Source of the DNA: Ampelocalamus luodianensis
Taxonomy: Eukaryota > Streptophyta > Magnoliopsida > Poales > Poaceae
Direction of reading: 5' to 3'
Length of the DNA: 64,000 nt
NCBI GenBank assembly: GCA_036346255.1
Contig: CM070633.1
Location: 17,608,001-17,672,000 of the forward strand
The position numbers and the translations under genes are program-made. Positions 1 through 10,498 of this stretch are shown piece by piece (the stretch's first letter is position 1; every line of letters begins with the position of its first letter). Under the pieces are notes generated by a model. The model had not been told where the DNA came from, did no database searches, and saw only the letters and a list, made by a program, of their open reading frames with translations.

Positions 1-593
1 AGCGTGGCTTTGTCTTCCCATGTTGTCGTGTTGCATTTGGTGTGCGCATGGACTCTGGTGTGGTAGGAGGGAGGGTGGAAGAGGCCCCCTGGCGGGTGGG
101 TCCCAGGTCCACCGCTCAGTGGCAGCGATAGAAGTGATGAGAGAGAAAGTGCCTTAGAGAAAATATGCCTTTGGTGAAGGAAGATGGCAAGAATAAGGTG
201 GCTTCGGTGAGGATGGTGCGTGGGTTGGAAAGGGGCCAGAATAGAAGTAGGTTGGGCTGAGCGGAAAGAATTTGGTCCAACAAGGATTTCCGGATTTTAA
301 AATGCTTTTCGATTTGATTATTTCCAAAAATTAAGTTTCAATTTTTTTAAATAGCAAACCTACTCGAAAAGTTTTGAATTTTTTTGGGGGAGGCTACTTA
401 GATTATTAGGAAGTCAAATAAATTAATTCTAGGTTCTGATCAAGTTTTAATTAATTTAGAAAATTCTAAAACATCTACTGAAAATTAGAAAACCTTTTGA
501 AATAAATGCATTTTTTAAAAAAAACCTCAAAAATGCATAAATGAAGTTTTTTTTATAAAATAATAACTCTAGTTTTGAAATTTTAGGATGTCA
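1..593 (-). repeat. 3' LTR of gypsy A (cut by window start)
   Basis: This is the same sequence as the LTR ending at 8341, with scattered substitutions. On the minus strand it begins TGACATCC at 593, directly after the purine-rich tract of the internal region. The far end lies outside the window. Confidence 0.8.
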
Positions 594-612
594 TAGTCCT
601 ACCCCCCCTTAA
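594..612 (-). other. polypurine tract of gypsy A
   Basis: The minus strand reads a run of seven G residues (aagggggggt) immediately before the LTR start. It follows the degenerate end of the integrase frame, where the phrase NLEDKILFKGG is typical of plant gypsy pol termini. This is the usual second-strand priming site. Confidence 0.75.
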
Positions 613-1457
613 AGAGAATCTTATCCTCGAGATTTGGGTGGTTTGAGAAAAAAGATATGGGAACTCGGCTCTCAAGCGATCTTTGCGTTCCCAAGTTGCT
701 TCTTCTTTAGTTTGGTTGCTCCACTAAATTTTGCAAAACTTAACTGTCTCACTTCGTGCTTGACGCTCTACTTCTTCAATTGGGTTTGCTCAGTTGGAAC
801 TCGAAGACACCTTTTCAATTGCGAGACATGGAATACATCATGAACATCGGATAGCTCTTGTGGCAGCTACAATTGATATGCTACCTCTCATCTTTTGGCT
901 AATATTTGGAACAGTCCAATATATTGAGGTGCCAACTTTCCTTTAACTTGAAACCGATGAGTACCTTTGAGAGGTGTGACCTTCAGGTAGACATAGCCAT
1001 TTGGTTCGAAACACAATTCCTAGCATCGATGGTCTGCATAGCTCTTTTATCGGGACTAGGCAGCCTTTAAATGGTCTTATATTAGTTGAACCTGATCATC
1101 GGCATCTTTGATAGAGGTCGGTCAAACACTTGCCTTTCTCTGGTCTCAGACCTATTAAGTGATGTCCTACACTCTCCCATATAAGGCTTCAATTGGCAAA
1201 ATTTGAAGACCTACTTGGTAACTATTGTTGTAGAAAAACTCAGCATATGGCAAACATTTATCCCAACTTTATCCATATGATAGCACATAAGCTTTCAACA
1301 TTTGTGGATGGTAGACGGTACTAAAAGTTAACCTTGTTCCCATGGCTTCATGCAATCATTTTCAAAATCGAGAGGTAAATTGTGTACCTCGATCTGACAT
1401 AATCCTTTTTGGTACACCATGGAGACATACTATTCTCGAGATACACAATCATGCTAA
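613..1457 (-). pseudogene. gypsy A integrase, catalytic core and C-terminus (broken)
   Basis: The minus strand encodes the second half of a retroviral-type integrase, which joins element cDNA to the host chromosome. The second catalytic aspartate is present in the motif SDRGTQFTS (about 1371-1400). Directly after YHPQ the frame jumps to MLKAYVLSYG (near 1301), so the stretch that normally carries TDGQTERVNQ, including the catalytic glutamate, has been deleted. Further on, YVYLKVTPLKGTHRF and VHDVFHVSQLKRCLRVP mark the C-terminal region. Several in-frame stops are present. The upstream part of the same gene lies at 3654-4343, across the solo LTR. It is a nonfunctional relic. Confidence 0.8.
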
Positions 1458-1462
1458 CTTAT

Positions 1463-3648
1463 TGTAACACCCAGCCCAACATGAACCTGAATGCTACTAA
1501 AATTACAAAGTAACAATTTAAAACCTAAGTCATAATACTAAATTTCGGCAGAACCTTCTTTGTACAGTCAACCATACAAGAGGTTCTAGTAAGTATCAAA
1601 AACATAATCAATTAATCCAACATCCAATCTCAATCATAATCATAAAATCTTCCATGAAATGCTAATTAACTCTATTACAAAACAATAGATGCATTAAGAT
1701 ATAACCAAAAGAAAACATCTTGACAGTTTGCTCAATTATTAATTCATTATCTAAAATCAATTATTCATGAGTGGTTCGTGGTTGTGTACAACAGATCTCA
1801 TTCTAGCCCCTCCCATGCATGACATTCGTGCTAGAGGTACCTAAAAACATAAACAAACAGCAAGTGTGAGTCCAAAACTCAGCAAAGTACAATTAATACA
1901 ATCATTCAATACACACCTCTATCATCATCATCCAACCACAATTCTGTATATTAAACCAAATCACATACACATGCAATGCAAATGCTCAATGCATCCTTTC
2001 TCTTTGACTCACTTTGTATTTTACCGGTAATGCAGGGTATGCAACCGCCGATGCATACCCATGCCTGTGCTCTCAAGCACAAGGATCAAGAGCCCATACT
2101 CTGCAAGTATGGGGACCACAAGGCCACACTCCACAAGTGTGGGGACCACAAGCCCGTCATATACATGACGGGCACCTCAAAATCAATACTTGGTCACCAC
2201 GTGACCAAGTCTCAAGGATGATAGCATGATGCATATGAAACAATCCTTTTATCAAACAAAAACATGTAATAGCCAGCAGCAACATACATGAGTAAAGAAC
2301 ATATTCATACTACTAGCATTCATGAACAAAGAACATACTCATCATGCTAGCATACATGAACAAAGAACATACACATACTACTAGCATTCATGAACAATCA
2401 CGCTTAATTGTTCTACCACTAATTGTACTTGCATCAACCATGCGAAGCTTGATGATGCGGAGAGGGTGCTGCCCCCGGAATCAAACCACCTAAATAAATA
2501 TAACAACCACACTAAGAGCATATTTCTGGGCAAGACTTTGCTAGAAATAAATACACGACAAACTACACTCCCTAGTGCAACCCAAAACGCCAACTTCTAT
2601 AGGCATCGATATGTCCCAAAACAGAATAGTCTTATTCCAAAATTCATAACTTTTCGAATACTTATCCAAATCTAGTCTTCTTTAATTCTCCTGAAATTTT
2701 ATTAAACTATCCATATAAAACTAGTTGGTGAGATTCCCAGATTTTATCATCTTCTATCCCTACCAAATAGATTACTAGAATTGCTAAATTCTGTCAGAGG
2801 TTTTGGACAGCGAGACTAAAACTAAAGTATGTTTCCGTACACTTATCCAAAAATTATGAACTTTAGCTCTCTGAAAATCTTACGAGCATACCTACAACTT
2901 TTGTTTCGGAGAGATCCTCTAAATAATTCATTAACTATTTGCTAACGACTGATTAATATTGACTGTTAGAATTATAACAGAACTACAGAACAGCGGTGCT
3001 ACGAAAATCATATCTCCTGATCCGCTCATCCAAACGACCTGATCCAAGAACCTACCGAAAACTACCGACATTACCTACAACTCTCTAGGAGATAGCTAGA
3101 CCATATTTTGTGGCTAACAGCCCTAAATTGAATGAGTACAACAGACTGCCAGAGAACCGATCTAAAACCGACATCGCCTAAATTCTAGATTACACCACTA
3201 ATCGAAAGGGATCGGGATTTACCCTTAAAGAACCTCCAAAGAACGCGAAGAACACCACGCGATCCTGCTTCCCCTCCCTTCTCTCTTCTCCCCTTCCTTC
3301 TCCTTCTCGGCCAGCCAACAGTTTGGGCGTCCTCCTTTCTTTCTCCACTAGGCCGGCAGCGGTGGAGCGACATCCTTGGCTGGCAGCAGGGGAGGGGAGG
3401 CGGCGCTACAGTGCCTCGGTGCGCTACAGTACTGGAGGTGCTACAGTACCAGTGTCACTACAGTGCGAGGCTGCTAGAGTTTGGATTTCCCCCACCCTCT
3501 TAAGCCAGTTCCCCACTTGGGCCAAAGAGCTTTGGGCCGAAGGCCCAAGTTCTAATACTCATCCTAAATTCTAAAATTTTTACTTTCTAATTATATTTAA
3601 TTTCGGTAATAATCATTTATTTGTTGTATATTCAAACGGGATATTACA
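1463..3648 (-). mobile_element. solo LTR inserted in gypsy A integrase
   Basis: A 2186-bp block begins TGTAACACCC and ends TTACA, and is flanked by a perfect 5-bp duplication CTTAT (1458-1462 and 3649-3653). It interrupts the integrase between the zinc-binding and catalytic parts; removing it rejoins the reading. No coding domain, primer site or polypurine tract is present inside, so it is a solo LTR. Orientation is called minus because the minus strand begins TGTAATATCCCG, like the starts of the other gypsy LTRs here (TGTAACAGCCC, TGTAAGATCCC). It contains a striking run of hairpins at 2035-2210. Confidence 0.85.
2035..2210. repeat. array of six consecutive short hairpins in the solo LTR
   Basis: Perfect stems seen by eye are: GGGTATGCA 2035-2043 with 2052-2060; TGTGC 2066-2070 with 2077-2081; CCCATACT 2093-2100 with 2106-2113; CCACACT 2124-2130 with 2136-2142; CCCGTCAT 2153-2160 with 2165-2172; ACTTGGTCAC 2188-2197 with 2201-2210. 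The third to fifth are spaced about 30 bp apart and separated by the repeated phrase ggggaccacaag. The stem sequences differ from each other, so this is not a simple tandem repeat. Confidence 0.8.
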
Positions 3649-3653
3649 CTTAT

Positions 3654-4343
3654 TTCCTCAATATGTGGTCTTGACGGGAGTAAAATGTGCAACCTTGGTT
3701 AAACGATCAATCACTACCCATATGGAATCAAATCCTTTTTGTGTCTTTGGTAGTCTGGTGATAAGGTCTATCCCAACTTCATCCTATTTCCACACGGGCA
3801 TGGGTTAGGGTTGAATTAGTCCTACTAGTATCATTTGCTTGGCCTTTACTCTTTGTGCACGTCACATTCGACAACGACCCTTGTTATTTCTCTTTTCTTG
3901 TTAGCCCACCAATGTCTTTGGTTTAGGTCTTGATACATCTTGGTGCTTCCTGGGTGCATGGAATATGCTAATTCATGAGCTTCACTAAGAATTAAATTCT
4001 TGAGCTGGCTGCGGTTGGCACAAACAAACGTTTCCCATACCATATAATAACTTTCTCATCTTGGGAAAATTTAGTAACCATGCCTTTCTTCAAATTATCC
4101 TTGATTTTCCTGATATCTCCACCCTTTCCTTGGGATGTCTGGATTTGTTGTTCTAAGGTGGGTTTCACTTCCAAAGTAGTCACATAACCTTCCTCTACCA
4201 ACCCTAAGTTGAGACACTCAAGTTCTTTATGGAGTGCCGGTTGATTTCCCTTGATCATGACATTATTGCAATACTTGTTCTAGCTCAAAGCAGCGCCTAC
4301 CACATTAGCATTGTCAGGGTGAAAATGGATACCAAGGTCATAA
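3654..4343 (-). pseudogene. gypsy A RNase H end and integrase zinc-binding domain
   Basis: The minus strand continues from YDLGIHFHPDNANVV, the end of RNase H, through a linker to an integrase N-terminal domain. There the phrase EAHELAYSMHPGSTKMYQDL gives the two histidines of the HHCC zinc site. The first cysteine is in VECDV, but the following residues read HKE where family members read CQR, so the last zinc ligand is a histidine. After this the frame decays, although PLPVPVWKWDEVGIDFVTRL-like wording is readable in shifted frames. The gene continues at 1457 beyond the solo LTR. The right end at 4343 is a Helitron insertion point. Confidence 0.75.
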
Positions 4344-4631
4344 TCTTTACTACTATAAAAGAAGGAATTGGTGGTGATGGTGAGTCTGCCATCCACCTCC
4401 ACACCTTTCGAGTTGGTGAGATCTTTTGTGGAAAAAATATGTGCATAAGTTACTTTAAGGATCTTCTGTAGATAGTTGGATTATTTGTGCATGTGGATTG
4501 TTGATTGGATGCAAATTATATATAAAACTTTTATTTGTAGGGATAAGTACCTTATGCATATTGGTTTTCTAAGTTTATAACTTATGTTATATTTATTTGA
4601 AATCCATTGCAACGCATGAGCACTCGGCGAG
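4344..4631 (+). mobile_element. small non-autonomous Helitron in gypsy A RNase H
   Basis: A 288-bp block starts TCTTTACTACTATAAAAG and ends GCACTCGGCGAG. It is flanked by A on the left and T on the right with no duplication. Removing it restores the continuous minus-strand codons for LIKDYDLG in RNase H, which shows insertion exactly between A and T as Helitrons do. The 3' end carries the degraded palindrome-containing tail (ttgcaacgcatgagcac) typical of rice Helitrons. The terminal CTAG has mutated to CGAG. No coding sequence. Confidence 0.8.
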
Positions 4632-5746
4632 TCCTTGATTAATTCTAACCATCTTCTTTATCTCATGTTGAGGTCGGCATGAGTGAAGATATACTTCAAC
4701 CTCTTATGATCCGTATAAATCTCATAATGATTCCCGATAAGGTAATGTCACCAAATCTTGAGAGCATGCACTACAACTGCTAGCTCTAGGTCACACATGG
4801 GATAATTCACTTCGTGTGGCCTTAGTTGCCTTGACGCATAAGTTACAACCTTGCCTTCTTACATTAGGACACAACTGAGTCCATGACAAGATGCATCACA
4901 ATATATGTCGAAGCTCTCATGGATATCTGGTGAAACTAGCATAGGTGTTGTGGTTAACCGATCTTTCAACTCTTGGAAACGTTCTTCACACTTCGTGGTT
5001 CATTTAAACTTCTTTTCCTTCTTGAGGAGCTGGGTTAGTGGTCGTTCAATCTTGGAAAAAATTCTCGATGAACCAATGGAATATCCCGCCAAACCAAGAA
5101 AGCTTTTGACTTTAGCAATGGTCTTGGGTTGCTCCCAATTAAGTACATCTTTAACCTTGCTTGGGTCCACTACAACTCTTCCTCTGGATAACACATGACC
5201 TAAGAATCCAACCTCCTTTAGCCAAAATTCTCATTTGCTTGGCATACAATTCTTGCTCTCAAAGTTTTTCCAACACTAATATCAGATTTTGCTCATGCTC
5301 TTCTTCGGTCTTTGAATATATGAGGATATTGTCAATAAACACTACTACGAACTTGTCCAAATACTCTATGAATACTTTATTCTTGATATTCATAAAGTAT
5401 GCAGTGGCATTAGTCAATCCGAAGGACATGATAGTATGCTCATACAATCTATAACTGGTTGAGAAGGTTGCTTTTGGAATGTCTTCATATCTGAGCTTAA
5501 GTTGATGGTATCATAATCTCATATCAATTTTGGAGAAAACATGGGCTCCATTCATCTGGTCAAACAAATCATCAACCTGGGCAAGTAGGTACTTATTCTT
5601 GATGGTGATCTCATTTAACGAACAACAATAAACACACATTCTCAAACTACTATCCTTCATTTTCTCAAACAGTACCGGTGATCCCTATGGTGCTGAACTG
5701 GCCTAACGAATCATTTCTCTTGCAGCTCCTTAAGTTGTTTCTTCAG
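4632..5746 (-). pseudogene. gypsy A reverse transcriptase and RNase H (broken)
   Basis: Minus-strand reading gives, in order, parts of the RT palm (EHTIMSFGLTNA, then FIDNILIYSK at about 5318-5346), the connection (FLGHVLSRGRVVVDPSKV, FLGLAGY), and RNase H (DIYCDASCHGLS, VTYASRQLRPHEVNYP, WLELIKD). The catalytic pair that should read FIDD is FIDN (codons at 5328-5333), so the second metal-binding aspartate is lost. Several frameshifts occur between 5450 and 5746. RT makes cDNA from element RNA and RNase H removes the RNA; neither would work here. RNase H is split by the Helitron on its left side. Confidence 0.8.
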
Positions 5747-6363
5747 TTAGGCTAGCTCATTTGCAAGCATATGATATGGTCTTTTTGATATCGGGGCTGT
5801 CCCGGGAATCAATTCAATGACAAACTCCATATCCCGGTTGGGTGGCATTCTGGGCAATTCATCGGGAAATACCTCAGGGTAATCCCACACTACTAGTACT
5901 TCACTTACATCCATGTTAGTGAGGCAATTGAGAGGGTGGTGGTTAGAGTAGGCTAGGCTCAACACAAACTCCACTCGGGTTCCAAGATCACTAGTGAGGG
6001 TGATAGCTCTACGAACACAGTCTATTTGACCTTTATGTTTAGACAACCAATCCATCCCAAAGATGACATCTAAATCTTGTGAATTTAGTAATATCATGTT
6101 GACCAAAAATCCTACCCATTGATCAATATCCCAATCTCTAGGCAAACATGCTTAGCTCTCATTTTCGATCCCAAGGATTGAATTATCAGGGGTGTATTTA
6201 ACAAGATCATGTCTAACTTTCGATGTGTAGCAAAACCTTTCAAAATGATTGAATGCGATACTCTGGAATAGAATAAAACTGTAGCAGGGGTTGAATTGAC
6301 AAGAAACATGCCGACCACAACATCCGATGCATCTTGAGCTTCATGGGTTGTGATGTGATTCAC
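5747..6363 (-). pseudogene. gypsy A aspartic protease and RT N-terminus
   Basis: The minus strand encodes VVGMFLVNSTPATVLF followed by YSRVSHSII where the family has an active site of the form DSGASHSF. Both the catalytic aspartate (to Y) and the glycine (to R) are changed. Downstream are DVIFGMDWLSKHKGQIDC and the RT lead-in YPEVFPDELPRMPP and FVIELIPGTAPISKRPYHM, typical of plant gypsy pol. Two overlapping frames are needed, so there is a frameshift near 6130. The protease would normally cut Gag-Pol into its mature parts. Confidence 0.8.
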
Positions 6364-7029
6364 ACGCCCACATCCAAAATTCTAGATTGTCTTGGTGACT
6401 TAGGGCTGTCCCTTATGCACTCCACGACCTTGCACTTGCATCGGAGTCTTGGTAGGTGCATTGGGAGGGTTGACACAGACATCGCCTTGATTCTTGTTTG
6501 GGCAATTGTTAGCATAATGTCCTTTGTCACCACAATAAAAGCAAGTAATTCCAACCAACTTGTTGCTGCTTCCAGGTTGTTGATTACCAAAATTTGTGGG
6601 CCAAAATTCTGGATTCACTGGGCGAGGGGCTTGGGCTTGGAATCTTGGAGGTAGTGGTGATTGAAAATGAGTAGCAAGTGACTACCAAGTGCAGGGTTTC
6701 TAAAAACTACTAGTTGCTGATTTTTCGGCAGCCCACATATGCTTGCGAGCCTCATCGAGTGCATGACGCTTGTCTTCAATCACAATTGCCTTGTTGGCCG
6801 TGGTCTAAAAATTAGGGAATTCCAGAGCGGCAAGTTGCAATAACATCTCCTGAGTGAGTGCTTCCATGAAGAGCTCCATCTTTGTTGTATCGTTAGGAAC
6901 ATCATTTGAAGCATACCAAGCAAGGTGATTGAACTTGTGGAGATACTCGGTTGCGGGAACTTGTGGAGATACTCAGTCACGGTCTGACTTCTTTTCTTCA
7001 AAGCACAGAATTCCCACTTCTTGCTAAAA
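6364..7029 (-). pseudogene. gypsy A gag, C-terminal part with CCHC knuckle
   Basis: Read on the minus strand, this holds the C-terminal part of the capsid region (SKKWEFCALKKRSQTVTEYLHKF) and the nucleocapsid zinc knuckle CFYCGDKGHYANNC, which fits CX2CX4HX4C and binds element RNA. Frameshifts are frequent between 6620 and 6900. A short local duplication (ttgtggagatactc occurs twice near 6935-6975) adds to the disruption. The missing N-terminal part is found next door on the opposite strand. Confidence 0.7.
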
Positions 7030-7315
7030 TTGAGCAAAACTGTCAAGCTCAAACTCTCATTCTCCAATGAATTGCTCAAAACACCACCAACATGCAAGCT
7101 ACACCTATGGCAGCCGAAGGAGATATGCCCACCACTCAACAACCGCAATCAAAGCTTGCTGAATTTTTAAGGACTAGACCAATCGTTTACTCTCATTCCA
7201 AAGACCCGCTTGATGCCGACGATTGGTTGTGTGCAACTGAAAGGAAGTTGGATATAGCACAATATGGTGATAGTGAGATGGTTCTCTATGTAGCCATAGA
7301 AGGTGGCAGTTGTAG
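7030..7315 (+). pseudogene. gypsy A gag N-terminal segment, inverted
   Basis: The plus strand encodes IAQNTTNMQATPMAAEG, then KLAEFLRTRPIVYSH and DPLDADDWLCATERKLDIAQ. This is the conserved start of plant gypsy Gag and is clearly the right partner for the neighbouring gag C-terminus. It lies on the opposite strand from the rest of the element, so a segment of a few hundred bases has been inverted or rejoined with its junction near 7024-7035. From about 7300 the homology fades. An independent gag fragment from another copy is possible but less simple. Confidence 0.7.
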
Positions 7316-7621
7316 CTCAGCTCGATGCACCTGCTCATGCTGACTTTGGTAGTGTGTCTACTCAGCATGTGTACCGAGGTGTAGCAGGTTAGGTTGCGAT
7401 AGGTTTGAAGGTTGAACACTTGACGGCTACGAGCTAAAAACTCCAGGGGTTCCAAAATATTTGCAATTGAATGGGTTCTTGGTACAGTCATCCTATCCAC
7501 ATACTGATTATCATTAACTTGATCAAGATAAGAGGGAAGTAGCAAAAGGTAAGAGCTGAAACTATGAGGGTTATGGTACTTAATTAAACTTCAACAACTA
7601 AAGAATCAAGCTTGAATTAAA
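7316..7621 (-). other. gypsy A leader region, nothing further recognised
   Basis: This lies between the inverted gag piece and the 5' LTR. No primer-binding site of the usual tggtatcagagc type could be found next to the LTR on the minus strand, consistent with rearrangement of this end. Confidence 0.4.
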
Positions 7622-8341
7622 ACATGACGAGACGAGAGTGCTCTCCTCATGGATTCTTCATGGGTCCAGGGCGTCATGGTATCGCGTCATCAATGGTGGG
7701 GAAGGCATGGTCCGTGCATGCCTACACAACGCTGGCGACGACGAAGCGAGGGCATAGTCTCAGCGACGAAGAGTGTGGCTTGTTAGCGCCTATTGTCACG
7801 TGGCGCTTGGTGTGGTAGGCAGGAGGTGGAAGATGACGCTTGAGGGGTGGGTCTCGGGCCCACCTATCAACGGTAGCGATGGAAGTGACGACAGAGAAAG
7901 CACATCGGCGAAAATATGCCTTCAGCGAAGGGAGACAGCAAGAAGAAGGCGGCTTCAACGAGGACGACACGTAGGTGAGAAACTGGCCGGAACATAAGCA
8001 GGTTGGGCTAAGCGGAAAGAATTTAGCCAAATAAGGATTTCTAGATTTTAAAATTGTTTCCGATTTAATTCATTCCATAAATCATGTTTCAATTTTTAAA
8101 AATAGCAAACCAACTGCAAAAATTATGAAAATATTTGGAGAGACTGCTTAGATTATTAGCAACTCAAATAAATTACTTCCAGGTTATGATCTAGCTTGAA
8201 GTAATTTCAAAAATTCTAAAACAACTACTGGAAATTTGAAAAACCTTTTAAATAAATGCAGAAAATTATGAAAACATAAAAATTGCAGAAATGATGATTT
8301 TGAAAATAATAACTCTGTTTTTGAAAATTTGGGTTGTTACA
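7622..8341 (-). repeat. 5' LTR of gypsy A
   Basis: Homologous to 1-593; shared phrases include gtgtggtaggnaggaggtgg and aggttgggctaagcggaaag. It ends TTGTTACA at 8341 where the other copy ends AGGATGTCA. The left boundary is approximate because the primer-binding site is missing. Confidence 0.7.
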
Positions 8342-9031
8342 ATCCACCTATCAACTTGGAAGCCCTAAGCCATGGCCATCCTCTGTCGACGCTTCCATCG
8401 ATTCTTCCTACGTCCAAACATGAAATGATGGTGCCCTTGCCTCTAACTTCACCACCACCGGGAGCAGCAGCGCTCAACAGAAGCCACCACTAATGACAGT
8501 GGTTGCCGCCTTCAATGGCCTCTACTGAGACTAGGTGTTATCGTTGGGGCTAGGAACGCCACTAGGAGACAACACTAGTGGCCTACACCTCCACCAATCT
8601 CGCCTCAAAAATTGCCTCCAGATCTTGCCTCGCCGGCCACCATCGTGTTTGCTGCTTCTTGTGGGGAGTCACTTCCCCTCTATTGCCAACGAGATTAGCT
8701 ACTAGTAGTCACGAATCGGATGGCGGCGTGGATATGTTTAGGAGTTGGGGGAGAGAGATTGAGAGAAGAGGCTTGGGAGGGTGAAGGGATGATTTTCTTT
8801 TTCTTTTTTTTTATCAGGGTGTGGGACCACAAATGAGGTTGGAGGTGGTGCTAAGCACTTGAGCAAATTTTGCTAACTTAGCCTGTGTATGATGTGGCAG
8901 CGAGAGAAAAAAACTTAACCCCTCCACCATTGTACAGAGAGATTATCAATTAATAGAGTAACATACAGAAAAAAGAAGAAAGATCTACGTGTGAAACCCC
9001 AACAAAGATGATCAATTAAGAGACTGAAGTA
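8342..9031. other. gene-free stretch beside gypsy A
   Basis: GC-richer sequence with short open frames and no recognisable protein. The segment near 8820-8890 (gtgctaagcac, tgtggcag) resembles wording near the right end of the 9573-10495 element, so it may be a relic of a related DNA element. Nothing else can be supported. Confidence 0.3.
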
Positions 9032-9280
9032 CTCCCTTCAGTCAAAAATACATGTTGTTTTAGACATTGATATGGTCCCCAAAACGCAACTTTAACCACG
9101 TAATATAGTTATAACACCCAATACAATTACAATATTATAAAAAAAATACTTTTCGAGACAAATCTATATACATGATTTCCATGTATCCAATCTAAATATT
9201 TAAAAATATATCAATAGCCAAAATTTAGAAAAATTGACTACACTTATCTCAAAACGACATGAATTTATGACTAGAGGGAG
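9032..9280. mobile_element. Stowaway-like MITE
   Basis: A 249-bp element with terminal inverted repeats: left CTCCCTTCAGTCAAAAATAC, right (reverse complement) CTCCCTCTAGTCATAAATTC. It is flanked by TA on both sides (9030-9031, 9281-9282). The end sequence and TA target are the Stowaway (Tc1/mariner-derived) signature. AT-rich interior, no coding sequence. Confidence 0.85.
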
Positions 9281-9572
9281 TAAATGGAAAATTAACAAAA
9301 AGGACCTACATGTGAAACTCCAACAACATAAGGTAGAATAATGTATTAGATGATTCATCGAACAGTTCAAAATGGGTATAGCCTATCCACTACAGTAAGA
9401 TGTATACGGTAGATTGTATGTTGTGGGAAGTGGGGCTGGAGAGCATAGACAAGGCGAAGAGTGTACTGTTGAAGGACAAGCAGCAATACCCATTGTTTTA
9501 GCATGGCATTATGATCAGCGCAGGTGCAAAAGGATGTTTAGAAAAAGGTAAAACATGGACTGTTGCCAATAA

Positions 9573-10495
9573 GAGCATCTCCAACGTGCTCCTTTTGCGG
9601 GTACCAAGAGGAAAGAGAGGCTCTTGGTACCGTTGCTTTACACTAAAGCCTATTCTTGAACCGAAACCAAGCAAATGCCCGGTACCTCAATTGGTACCGA
9701 AACCAAGAGAATAATCAATTGACCTAGCCCACCTGTCAGCAATCCCTTCGCACCACGAGGGGAGGATCGCCGTGGCAAGCCGTGCCGCAACCTAGCCCAT
9801 GACATCTCTCTCGCTCCAAGATGGAGAAGTTTCGCCGTGGCCACCGCCGTCGCCCACATCACCATGCTCGTCATGGCCAGAATGAGGTTGAGGTAGCCGC
9901 ATGTGCCATTGCCTCTGCTTGATCGAGCTAGAGGTCGGGAACCGCTTCTACCACTGGATCTAGGTGTCGGAAGCCCGCCACCGTCGGATCTAGTTAGGAG
10001 CTACCAGGCTGAGGAGGTCGCCCACATCCGCCATCGTTGGATTTGGTCGAAAACCATCGTTGGAGCAAAGGTTGAGGCCGGTGCGAAGAGGAAAGGCAGG
10101 GGAGGTCCGCACGGAGAGGGAGGCGGAGGTGCAGTAGGCCAACGCAAAGGGGGGAAGGCGAGGTAGGCCGGCGCGGAGGGGGAGGCGAGGTGAAGGAGGG
10201 TGGCATAGAGGATGGAGGTGGTGGTCATCGGAGCTGAGGAATCAGTGGCTGCAGGGAGTTTAGTGCGCGCACGCAAGAGAGAAAACTGGTGGGACAGAGG
10301 GAGGGGATGGTATGGGTGGGATAAGGAGAGAGACCTAGAGAATCTCTTTCTTATTTAATCAATATGGGTCCCACCTTTGAAGATTGTAAGAGGTACTAAA
10401 CACCAGAAAGAAAAAGGTAGGCTTAGCACCTATGTGATATGGCAGTGATATGATAGGTCTTAGTGCCTGGGACGGTACCCACGCTGTGAATGCTC
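9573..10495. mobile_element. PIF/Harbinger-like non-autonomous element
   Basis: Ends are GAGCATCTCCAACGTG (left) and GAGCATTCACAGCGTG (right, reverse complement), flanked by a 3-bp TAA duplication (9570-9572 and 10496-10498). This combination is typical of grass PIF/Harbinger relatives. Just inside each end lies ggtacc-rich sequence. The 923-bp interior is partly GC-rich (9900-10300), with overlapping open frames but no transposase motif. Assignment to the superfamily is inference from ends and target length. Confidence 0.6.
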
Positions 10496-10498
10496 TAA

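Larger units (their letters stand above)
1..8341 (-). mobile_element. Ty3/gypsy retrotransposon A, decayed, with nested insertions
   Basis: Read on the minus strand, the order is LTR, rearranged gag, aspartic protease, reverse transcriptase, RNase H, integrase, polypurine tract, LTR, which is the Ty3/gypsy order. The two LTR copies (1-593 and about 7622-8341) match over their shared length, for example around the phrase ggttgggctgagcggaaag in the left copy. The left copy is cut by the window edge and lacks about 125 bp. The interior is broken by a solo LTR at 1463-3648 and a Helitron at 4344-4631. Every enzymatic domain has lost at least one key residue, so the element cannot be autonomous. 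The clade is uncertain. The CCHC knuckle and gag wording resemble chromoviruses, but no clear chromodomain is readable. Confidence 0.85.

Noticed and set aside
2014..2229. The repeated spacer and hairpins as a CRISPR-like array
   Set aside because: Units are not identical repeats with variable spacers; each stem differs, and the sequence lies in a plant solo LTR.
5161..5454. Plus-strand open frames over 4200-6660
   Set aside because: They mirror minus-strand pol of gypsy A; the minus strand carries the RT, protease and knuckle motifs.
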